DNA of 64,000 nucleotides, taken from NCBI RefSeq assembly GCF_008312935.1, contig NZ_VSZO01000012.1, forward strand, positions 496,001 through 560,000, read 5' to 3'. The DNA is from Roseiconus lacunae. GTDB lineage: Bacteria > Planctomycetota > Planctomycetia > Pirellulales > Pirellulaceae. The notes under the pieces are model-generated. The model had not been told where the DNA came from, did no database searches, and saw only the letters and a list, made by a program, of their open reading frames with translations. This document shows, piece by piece, positions 1 to 6,826 of this stretch. The translations under genes and the position numbers were made by a program. The stretch's first letter is position 1. Each line of letters opens with the position of its first letter.

Positions 1-334
1 CTACGGATTGCCCGATCTTGACAGTCTTCTTACGTACCTCTCATTGACCAAACCGCTTGTCGCAAATAGATTTAGCCGCGCTCGGCTTGAGAAGGTGAAG
101 TGAATCGGGCGAGTTTGGCGGATCTTCCGATGGTCCGCGGCCGCACCCATAGCTGAGTAGGACGCCCCCGATTCGTCGCCAGAAGACGACTTATTTCTCC
201 CCCGAGCTCTCACGGAGCGTTTGACCGTAAGTCCTTTCCGGCGCTGGCTTTAACCAGCGCTGACAAGGGGGACAGAACGGTTCGCCCGCGGCGGGCTCAC
301 GCCCTTTCTGAGACGGTTTCGATAGAGAACAACC
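1..334. other. Non-coding leader region upstream of ppdK
   Basis: No convincing gene is seen here. A 70-codon minus-strand open frame at 1-213 has no recognisable motif. The part nearest ppdK (about 230-334) is probably its 5' untranslated region and holds a perfect 7-bp hairpin at 241-260. The other end of the stretch lies outside the window, so a neighbouring gene's control region could extend into it. Confidence 0.5.
241..260 (+). promoter_or_regulatory. Hairpin in ppdK leader
   Basis: GCGCTGG (241-247) pairs with CCAGCGC (254-260) around the loop CTTTAA, about 75 bp before the ppdK start. No T-run follows, so it does not look like a simple terminator. It could stabilise the leader mRNA or act in regulation; no known riboswitch class was recognised. 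Confidence 0.3.
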
Positions 335-2974
335 ATGGCGAACAAGATGGTCTATTACTTCGGTAAGACAAAAACCGAAGGCAAAGGTAAAGCGAAAGAC
401 CTCCTCGGCGGCAAAGGCCTTAATCTGGCCGAAATGACCTCAATCGGTCTTCCCGTGCCTCCAGGATTCACGATCACCACCGAAGTTTGCGACCAGTACT
501 ACCAGGCTGGCGAGCAACTGCCGTCCGGTCTGATGGACGAAGTCGGCAAAGCGGTCAAGAAGCTAGAAAAAGAACTGAGCAAGAAGTTCGGCGACAACGA
601 CAATCCGTTGCTCGTTAGCGTCCGCAGTGGTGCGGCCGTCAGTATGCCCGGGATGATGAACACGATCCTGAACCTGGGCCTGAACGACGCGGCCACCGAA
701 GGCTTGGCCAAAGCGACCAAGAACGAGCGTTTCGCGTACGACGCCTATCGCCGACTGATCAATATGTTCGGCGACGTAGTGATGGGCATGGACCATCACA
801 TGTTTGAAAAAGCGTTCGACAAGATCAAGAAAAAGTACAAGGTCGAAGATGACACCGAAGTCCCCGCCGAAGGACTGAAGGAACTTTGCGAAGCGTACAA
901 AGACGTCTTCCGCAAACACACCGGCGAAGACTTCCCTCAAGACCCGTTCGCACAACTGGAACTGGCCATCAAGGCAGTCTTTGGTTCGTGGAATACCGAA
1001 CGGGCGGTCAAGTACCGCGAGATCGAGAACATCCGCCACTTGGTCGGCACCGCCGTCAACGTCCAGTCGATGGTCTACGGCAACATGGGCGAAGACTCCG
1101 GAACCGGCGTCGCGTTCACCCGGAACCCCAACACCGGTGAAAACAAGTTCTACGGCGAATTTTTGATCAACGCCCAAGGTGAAGACGTCGTCGCCGGGAT
1201 CCGCACCCCGCAACCGGTCGCGGAAATGCCCAAGTGGAACCGAGCGATCCACAAGCAGCTTCTTGAAATCAAGAAGACCCTGGAAGACCACTACACCGAG
1301 ATGCAGGACATCGAGTTCACGATCGAACGCGGTGAACTGTTCATGCTTCAGACCCGAACCGGTAAACGAACCGGGATCGCGGCCGTTAAGATCGCTTGTG
1401 ACCTCGTCAAAGAAGGTTTGATCGACGAGAAAGAAGCGGTCATGCGAGTTCCGCCGAACGCGCTAACGCAACTGCTGCTACCGAGCTTTAAAACCACCGC
1501 TCGTAACGCCGCCGAAGTACTTTGCAAAGGCATCAACGCGTCGCCGGGTGCCGCCGTCGGTCAACTTGCGTTCACCGCCGAAGAAGCTCGTGAACGTAAA
1601 GACGCCGGCGAAAGCATCATCCTCGTTCGCCGCGAAACCAGCCCCGAAGACGTCGACGGCATGAGCGCTGCCGTCGGTATTTTGACCAGCACCGGTGGTG
1701 CGACCAGCCATGCCGCTGTTGTCGCTCGCGGCTGGGGTAAATGCTGTGTCGCCGGTGCCGGTGACGTTCACATCGACGAAAAAACCAAGAAGATCAAGGT
1801 CAACGGCAAGACCTTGGGCCCCAAAGACACGATCAGCCTGGACGGCACCACCGGTGAAGTCATGCTCGGCTCGGTCGAGACCCAAGAGCCAAAGCTCTCC
1901 GGTGACTTCGCCAAGCTGATGAAGTGGGCCGATCAATACCGCACCTTGGCCGTTCGCACCAACGCGGACTCGCCCGCCGACAGCAAACGTGCTCGCGACT
2001 TCGGCGCCGAAGGCATCGGCCTTTGCCGTACCGAACACATGTTCTTCGAGCCAGAACGCATCATCCACATGCGTTCGATGATCCTGGCAACCGACGAAGA
2101 TGCTCGCCGCGGTGCACTGGCCAAACTGTTGCCGTTCCAACGCAAAGACTTCGAAGGCATCTTCAAAGCGATGAACGGTCTGCACGTTACCGTCCGCCTG
2201 CTTGATCCGCCATTGCACGAGTTCTTACCGCACGACAACGCCGCACAAAAAGAAGTCGCGGGCGAAATCGGCGTCAAACCAGGCGAAGTGAAGAAACGTA
2301 CCGCGGCATTGCACGAAGCGAACCCGATGCTCGGCCACCGTGGGTGCCGCCTGAGCATCACTTATCCAGAAATCCTGGAAATGCAAGTTCGGGCGATCAC
2401 CGAAGCGGCGATCAACTGTGCGAAGAAGAAAATCAAAGCTCATCCGGAAATTATGATTCCGCTCGTCGGAACGTTCCAAGAGCTTGCTTTGCTTCGCAAA
2501 AAAGCCGAAGAGACGATCGCCGCGACCAAGGCTGCGAAGAAGTTCGACGGCGATTTGGATATCGCGATCGGAACGATGATCGAAATTCCACGGGCCTGCT
2601 TGACCGCCGATGAAGTCGCCGAGCATGCTGACTTCTTCAGCTTCGGTACCAATGACTTGACCCAAATGACGTTCGGTTACAGCCGTGATGACGTCGGCGG
2701 GTTCTTGCCCGACTACATCAACGAAGAAATCCTTGACAACGACCCCTTCCAGTCGCTCGACCAAACCGGTGTCGGACAGCTTGTCGAAATGGGTGTCGAA
2801 AAAGGCCGCTCGACGAAGAAGTCGCTCAAAGTCGGCATCTGTGGTGAGCACGGTGGCGACCCAAGCTCGATCGACTTCTGCCATCGCGTCGGGTTGAACT
2901 ACGTTAGCTGCAGCCCATTCCGCGTGCCGATCGCTCGATTGGCGGCCGCACAAGCTGCGATCCGCAACGCCTAA
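335..2974 (+). CDS. ppdK: Pyruvate, phosphate dikinase
   Basis: Cytosolic enzyme that interconverts pyruvate + ATP + Pi with phosphoenolpyruvate + AMP + PPi, giving reversible flow between glycolysis and gluconeogenesis. The 879 residues match the usual PPDK length. Domains in order: N-terminal ATP-grasp nucleotide-binding domain (about 1-340, starting with the GGKGLNLAEM block), the swivelling phospho-histidine domain with GGATSHAAVVARG (catalytic His459), and the C-terminal TIM-barrel PEP/pyruvate domain with the FGTNDLTQMT block and the GICGEHGGDP block that carries the catalytic Cys. All key residues look intact. The ATG at 335 fits the usual N-terminus; only a weak purine stretch (GAGAAC) precedes it. 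It is monocistronic, with a strong terminator at 3006-3041. Confidence in function is very high. Confidence 0.98.
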   Translation: MANKMVYYFGKTKTEGKGKAKDLLGGKGLNLAEMTSIGLPVPPGFTITTEVCDQYYQAGEQLPSGLMDEVGKAVKKLEKELSKKFGDNDNPLLVSVRSGAAVSMPGMMNTILNLGLNDAATEGLAKATKNERFAYDAYRRLINMFGDVVMGMDHHMFEKAFDKIKKKYKVEDDTEVPAEGLKELCEAYKDVFRKHTGEDFPQDPFAQLELAIKAVFGSWNTERAVKYREIENIRHLVGTAVNVQSMVYGNMGEDSGTGVAFTRNPNTGENKFYGEFLINAQGEDVVAGIRTPQPVAEMPKWNRAIHKQLLEIKKTLEDHYTEMQDIEFTIERGELFMLQTRTGKRTGIAAVKIACDLVKEGLIDEKEAVMRVPPNALTQLLLPSFKTTARNAAEVLCKGINASPGAAVGQLAFTAEEARERKDAGESIILVRRETSPEDVDGMSAAVGILTSTGGATSHAAVVARGWGKCCVAGAGDVHIDEKTKKIKVNGKTLGPKDTISLDGTTGEVMLGSVETQEPKLSGDFAKLMKWADQYRTLAVRTNADSPADSKRARDFGAEGIGLCRTEHMFFEPERIIHMRSMILATDEDARRGALAKLLPFQRKDFEGIFKAMNGLHVTVRLLDPPLHEFLPHDNAAQKEVAGEIGVKPGEVKKRTAALHEANPMLGHRGCRLSITYPEILEMQVRAITEAAINCAKKKIKAHPEIMIPLVGTFQELALLRKKAEETIAATKAAKKFDGDLDIAIGTMIEIPRACLTADEVAEHADFFSFGTNDLTQMTFGYSRDDVGGFLPDYINEEILDNDPFQSLDQTGVGQLVEMGVEKGRSTKKSLKVGICGEHGGDPSSIDFCHRVGLNYVSCSPFRVPIARLAAAQAAIRNA

Positions 2975-3005
2975 TCGTTTGCGGGCAATCACGAACAGTA
3001 TTCGA

Positions 3006-3041
3006 ATCGGACAGGTCCCATCGGCCTGTCCGATTTTTTTA
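3006..3041. terminator. Bidirectional rho-independent terminator
   Basis: AATCGGACAGG (3006-3016) pairs perfectly with CCTGTCCGATT (3025-3035), followed by T residues to 3040. It ends ppdK on the plus strand. The stop codon of acpS (3039-3041) lies in the T tract, so the same stem, read from the minus strand and flanked by A/T, could also end the trpS-acpS transcript. Confidence 0.85.
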
Positions 3042-3419
3042 TTCCGCTTCTGCGATCACATGTGCGACCGCGTGTGTCCGGCAGGCTGACAAGCTGAGAT
3101 GCAATCGATCGATCTCGTGCTCGCTGGCGCACTGCAGCGCGTTGCCCGACAAGACAACGTCATATCCCGATCCTGGACGCACGACGATTTCGATCTCGTT
3201 CCATCGCACACCGCGACGTCGACAGCGGAGTGCCTTCATCACCGCTTCCTTGGCGGCCCAACGAGTCGCAAAATGGCCCGGTGCGTCGGCCGTTTGAACG
3301 CAGTACTCGATTTCGTCGGCGGTATAAACACGCTCCAGAAATTGCTCACCGTGGGTCTCGATCATCTTGGCGATGCGAACGGTTTCGACGATTTCAGTCC
3401 CGGTAGCGATGATCGACAT
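3039..3419 (-). CDS. acpS: Holo-[acyl-carrier-protein] synthase
   Basis: Transfers 4'-phosphopantetheine from CoA to the serine of acyl carrier protein, activating fatty acid synthesis. From the chosen ATG at 3419 the protein has 126 residues, the normal size for the trimeric AcpS class. The N-terminal GTEIVET block (Mg-binding Asp region, here with Glu where Asp is usual), the F..RVYTADEIEYC block and the WAAKEAVMKAL helix are the family hallmarks. An upstream in-frame start at 3452 would add 11 residues before the conserved beginning, so the shorter form is preferred. It lies 79 bp downstream of trpS on the same strand and is probably co-transcribed. Confidence 0.9.
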   Translation of the reverse strand: MSIIATGTEIVETVRIAKMIETHGEQFLERVYTADEIEYCVQTADAPGHFATRWAAKEAVMKALRCRRRGVRWNEIEIVVRPGSGYDVVLSGNALQCASEHEIDRLHLSLSACRTHAVAHVIAEAE

Positions 3420-3498
3420 AGAAAAAGACTGACACCAAGGCCAGCGAAGCAATCGCCGGCCAAAAGAAAAGACAGGAACGAGCGGTGAGTACCACTCG

Positions 3499-4479
3499 TT
3501 ATTTTAGCCCAGCCGCTTTCTGCGTGCGCGACAACACTTCGGCGGCAACACTGCGAGCCCGCTCGGCACCCTTGGCAAGCACTTCGCGGACGAAGTCCAA
3601 GTTTTGCTCCAAGTCGGCTCGTCGCTGCCGGGCCTCGTCAAAGTATCCCTCGCTCGCTTCGGCGATCGCCTTCTTGACTTCGCCATAACCGAAGCCGCCG
3701 CGCCGATACATCGCAGCCATTTCCTCGCGACGAGTCTGATCGGCGAATAACGAGAAAAGCTGATACAGATGGTCGCCCTCGGGCTCTTTGGCGTCTTCCA
3801 TCGGCCGGCTGTCGGTGGTGATTCGCATGATCTGTTTGCGGATCTTCTTGACTTCACCGAACAGCGGCAGCGTATTGTCGTAGCTCTTGCTCATCTTTTC
3901 GCCGTCGGTCCCTGGTACCTTCGCGCTGTCATCGAGCACGTTTGCTTTGGGCATGACAAAGGTGTCACCGAATTGATGATTGAAGCGCCCGGCGATGTCG
4001 CGGCAGACTTCGATGTGCTGAACCTGATCGGCACCGACGGGCACAAGCTCACTGTCATAAGCCAAGATGTCGGCCGCCTGCAGTACCGGATACGTAAACA
4101 ACCCCGCGTCCGCCGGGAGGCCCTTGTCGACCTTCTCTTTGTAGGCAACGCAGCGCTGCAGCAGTCCCATCGGGGTTCCGCTAAGCAAGATCCAGCACAG
4201 TTCGCTGACTTCGGGAATGTCCGACTGAACGAACAGCGTTGCTTTTTCGGGATCCAAGCCCAACGCGAGTAAATCCAGCGCGACATTGATCACGTTGTCT
4301 CGCAATTCGTCCGGGTTGCGAATAGTGGTCAGGGCATGCAGGTCAGCGATGAAGTAAAAGCCATCGTTGGCGTCTTGCAGATCAATGTATTGGCGGATCG
4401 CGCCAAAGTAATTGCCCCAGTGAGGCCGTCCGGTGGGCTGAATCCCCGAGAGCACGCGTTTTGGTTTGGAATCGTCCAT
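3499..4479 (-). CDS. trpS: Tryptophanyl-tRNA synthetase
   Basis: Class I aminoacyl-tRNA synthetase charging tRNA-Trp with tryptophan. From the ATG at 4479 the protein starts MDDSKPKRVLSGIQPTGRPH, the standard bacterial TrpRS N-terminus, and has 326 residues, typical of the family. The Rossmann-fold signature is PHWGN (the HIGH equivalent) near residue 20, and the KMSKS loop is present as GEKMSKSYDN. A longer version from 4545 adds 22 residues not expected for the family, so it is not used. No T-box or Trp leader was recognised in the upstream gap. acpS follows on the same strand. Confidence 0.97.
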   Translation of the reverse strand: MDDSKPKRVLSGIQPTGRPHWGNYFGAIRQYIDLQDANDGFYFIADLHALTTIRNPDELRDNVINVALDLLALGLDPEKATLFVQSDIPEVSELCWILLSGTPMGLLQRCVAYKEKVDKGLPADAGLFTYPVLQAADILAYDSELVPVGADQVQHIEVCRDIAGRFNHQFGDTFVMPKANVLDDSAKVPGTDGEKMSKSYDNTLPLFGEVKKIRKQIMRITTDSRPMEDAKEPEGDHLYQLFSLFADQTRREEMAAMYRRGGFGYGEVKKAIAEASEGYFDEARQRRADLEQNLDFVREVLAKGAERARSVAAEVLSRTQKAAGLK

Positions 4480-4817
4480 GCGATGAGCTTTGACGCAAAG
4501 ATGTGGTGATTGGAAAAACGGAAGGCGTGATTGTGGAGAAAACACGTTCGCTTTTGAAGGCGGGAGACTTCCGCGACACCGTCGTGCGGCGACGACTGAG
4601 ACAGGCTGTCACGCGAATTGCACAAACCTGCAAAACCGCAGCAGGTCGATTCGCAGGTGCGAAAGGCTGGCCGACTAGCCGGATCAATAAAGTCTACCCA
4701 AACTCTAAAATTTGCCTGTTCTGCTTGATCGGCGCAGTGGGACCGCTATCTTACTGATGCATCGGAGCCGAACTTTGCGGCATGTTCAACTAGTAGGATC
4801 GGAGGGATTAAACAACA
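4480..4817. other. Divergent intergenic region trpS / TIGR03000 gene
   Basis: No gene is supported in these 338 bp. The stretch must hold promoters for both trpS (minus) and the Ser-Gly repeat gene (plus). A candidate promoter and a clear GGAGGG ribosome binding site (4801-4806) for the plus-strand gene are visible near its right end. Confidence 0.5.
4725..4752 (+). promoter_or_regulatory. Candidate sigma70-type promoter
   Basis: TTGATC (4725-4730) and TATCTT (4747-4752) are separated by 16 bp, about 65 bp upstream of the start of the Ser-Gly repeat gene. The match is suggestive only, since planctomycete promoter consensus sequences are poorly defined. Confidence 0.3.
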
Positions 4818-6044
4818 ATGACGCGTCTTCGTTTTTCGGTCTGTATGGCGATGTTGGTCGCTGCAGCCGGGTTCTCTGAGTCAGCTCTCGCACAGGGCTC
4901 CTCGGGAGGATCTTCCGGCGGTTCCTCGGGCGGGTATACAAGCTCGGGTGGCAGCAGCGGTGGCCTCGTTAGTTACGGTTCCTCAGGTGGATCTTCGGGT
5001 GGATACGCCAGCAGCGGCGGATCCTCCGGCGGTCATGTCGGTCCACTCCGCCGACTCGCCGCTCGGATTCACGCGCGTCACGCGGCTCGTTACGCCGCCT
5101 ACGGTGCATCGTCCGGCGGAAGTAGCGGTGGATCATCCGGTGGCAGCAGTGGCGGTTCTTCGGGCGGCAGCAGCGGCGGAATTTCCGTCCGCTACTATGT
5201 GCCTCAGGGAAGCAGTGGCGGCAGCAGCGGTGGATCGTCCGGTGGCAGTAGCGGTGGCGTTCGCAAAGTCACCCGCATCACTCGCACCGTGCCGCTAAGC
5301 AGCTACGGATCCGCGTCGATCAGCCCCGCCGACGACGCGTTGGCAGGGTACGAGTCATCGACGATCGAAAGCTCTTACCGCAAGTACAGCGCCCCAAGCG
5401 AAAGCGTTGCCAAGGCCGAAGTACCTGCCACCGATGCGGCCGACAGCGATGCCGCTTACGAGTCGGCAAAGCCCGCTTTGGACGACGATGCCGCTCTCCT
5501 GACCGTCGCCGTTCCACACGACAGCGCCAAAGTTCAGGTCAACGGACATGAAACGACCAGCGAAGGATCCGTTCGTAAGTTCATGTCACGAGGCTTGAAA
5601 GAGGGTTATCTTTACACCTACGTCGTCAAAGTCACCTACGACCACGAAGGCGAAACTCAAACAGAAACCCGCGAAGTCAAACTGCGTCCTGGCGACAACG
5701 AGCAAATCGTTTTCGAACCGCCGACCGCCAATGAAGCAGACGCCGAAAATTTGAGTGCTGCCAACGAGACGCCTGAAGCTCCGGTCGTCACCGTCGTTAA
5801 ACTGCACGTCCCCAGCGACGCAACCGTCAGCTTGGCCGGCAACGAGACCAACGGCAAAGGCAAAGTGAGAACCTTCCGCACGACTCAACTGAAGTCTGGC
5901 GAGCAATGGAAAGACTACACCGTTCGCGTCACTGCAACGATTGGTGACCAAAGCATCAGTCGTGAAAAGACAATTGACGTTGAAGCGGGTAGCACCAACG
6001 AGATCACGTTTGACTTCGAAGATAATTCGCTTGCTCAGCGTTAG
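4818..6044 (+). CDS. Secreted Ser-Gly repeat protein, two TIGR03000 domains
   Basis: 408-residue exported protein of unknown function. A signal peptide (1-26, cleaved near ALAQ) is followed by a low-complexity SSGG repeat region (about 28-150), broken near 74-97 by a basic, Arg/His/Ala-rich stretch. The C-terminal half holds two copies of a beta-rich domain of about 70-75 residues (about 227-295 and 326-400), each with V(P/D)xxAxVxVNG-like and late GxxxxIxFE-like blocks. This matches TIGR03000, a domain known to me only from planctomycetes. GGAGGG at 4801-4806 supports the ATG start, and a terminator follows. Low codon-level constraint in the repeats makes copy-number variation likely. It could be a cell-surface or envelope structural protein; that is inference. 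Confidence 0.85.
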   Translation: MTRLRFSVCMAMLVAAAGFSESALAQGSSGGSSGGSSGGYTSSGGSSGGLVSYGSSGGSSGGYASSGGSSGGHVGPLRRLAARIHARHAARYAAYGASSGGSSGGSSGGSSGGSSGGSSGGISVRYYVPQGSSGGSSGGSSGGSSGGVRKVTRITRTVPLSSYGSASISPADDALAGYESSTIESSYRKYSAPSESVAKAEVPATDAADSDAAYESAKPALDDDAALLTVAVPHDSAKVQVNGHETTSEGSVRKFMSRGLKEGYLYTYVVKVTYDHEGETQTETREVKLRPGDNEQIVFEPPTANEADAENLSAANETPEAPVVTVVKLHVPSDATVSLAGNETNGKGKVRTFRTTQLKSGEQWKDYTVRVTATIGDQSISREKTIDVEAGSTNEITFDFEDNSLAQR

Positions 6045-6072
6045 TCCTCGAGCGGACACCAACTCCAGTCAA

Positions 6073-6106
6073 AACGCCCGGTCGATCACATCGGCCGGGC
6101 GTTTTT
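6073..6106 (+). terminator. Rho-independent terminator
   Basis: AACGCCCGG (6073-6081) pairs with CCGGGCGTT (6095-6103), then a short T run. It lies 29 bp after the stop of the Ser-Gly repeat gene. Confidence 0.8.
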
Positions 6107-6214
6107 CGTTGGGTTATGATGACGAGCTCTCAAACATGCGAACCATGCGTTCCGATCTGGTTTGATGGAATCGAGCAGCAGCCGTCTCGTTCTATGCCCA
6201 ATTTTGGCGAAACA

Positions 6215-6472
6215 CTAAATGCCCATCTGAGCCAAAATGTCGGCGATACGTCCCACGGTCATCGTTAACTGCGGGTGGGATTGTTGGAACGACTCAGTCT
6301 GCTCTTGAAGCAACTTCGCCAACGAGGATGAATCGATATCTTTTTGATCGAGTGTGGCAGAAATCTCATCCGCCGCTTGGCGAAGTCGATTTGCCTCGTC
6401 AGGTTCGAGATCCTGGATCGATTCCAAGGTCGAGTGAAGCTGTGACAAAGCTTCGTCCAAATCTTTACGCAT
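6215..6472 (-). CDS. DUF4404-like small helical protein
   Basis: 85-residue soluble protein with no signal peptide. It is almost entirely predicted helix: an N-terminal DLDEALSQLHSTLE helix, an acidic middle region, and a C-terminal FQQSHPQLTMTVGRIADIL helix. This length and pattern (LxxLHxxLE near the start, FExxHPxLT near the end) fit the DUF4404 family, whose role is unknown. It stands alone: the neighbours are a terminator on one side and 354 bp of non-coding DNA on the other. The start is the first Met and no strong ribosome binding site is visible. Confidence 0.75.
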   Translation of the reverse strand: MRKDLDEALSQLHSTLESIQDLEPDEANRLRQAADEISATLDQKDIDSSSLAKLLQEQTESFQQSHPQLTMTVGRIADILAQMGI

Positions 6473-6826
6473 TGACTTTCGCTCGAAAAAAGTGTGTTGG
6501 GTTCGGGATGGTGATTAATGAAACCTATCCGGAAACCGATGTATGCCAACTTGTGATCCGGTACGGTGGGCCGCGACACGAACGTCGCTGGATCGATGCG
6601 AGTGCGTTCGGCCCACGCTTTGACAATTGGCCCTCCACCGACGACTCGCAGGATAGACGTTTTCAAAATCCCACCCAGAAGCCGCAAAACGGATCGTTTC
6701 AAAGCGGCATCCGGTCAGTCCTGAAAGTATACACCTTGCCGCAAATTTGTCGCCGCTACGTCAAATCCCCCGTCGGCTAACGATTTGGAAAGCTGGTGTT
6801 CGAGCGTTCCGATTCGGAGCATTGGC
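6473..6826. other. Intergenic region, nothing recognised
   Basis: 354 bp between the start of the DUF4404-like gene and the end of the hybrid kinase gene, both minus strand. Open frames crossing it on both strands run through the neighbouring genes and lack recognisable motifs. The promoter of the small gene should be here. No strong terminator hairpin was found after the kinase. Confidence 0.4.

Noticed and set aside
1-213. Minus-strand 70-codon frame at the left edge
   Set aside because: No motif, no ribosome binding site, and basic composition; its 3' end might extend beyond the window, but nothing supports a gene.
563-1291. Long open frame on the minus strand inside ppdK, and similar ones inside secA and other large genes
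   Set aside because: They lie antisense to well-supported genes, have no motifs, and arise from the codon bias of the sense gene.
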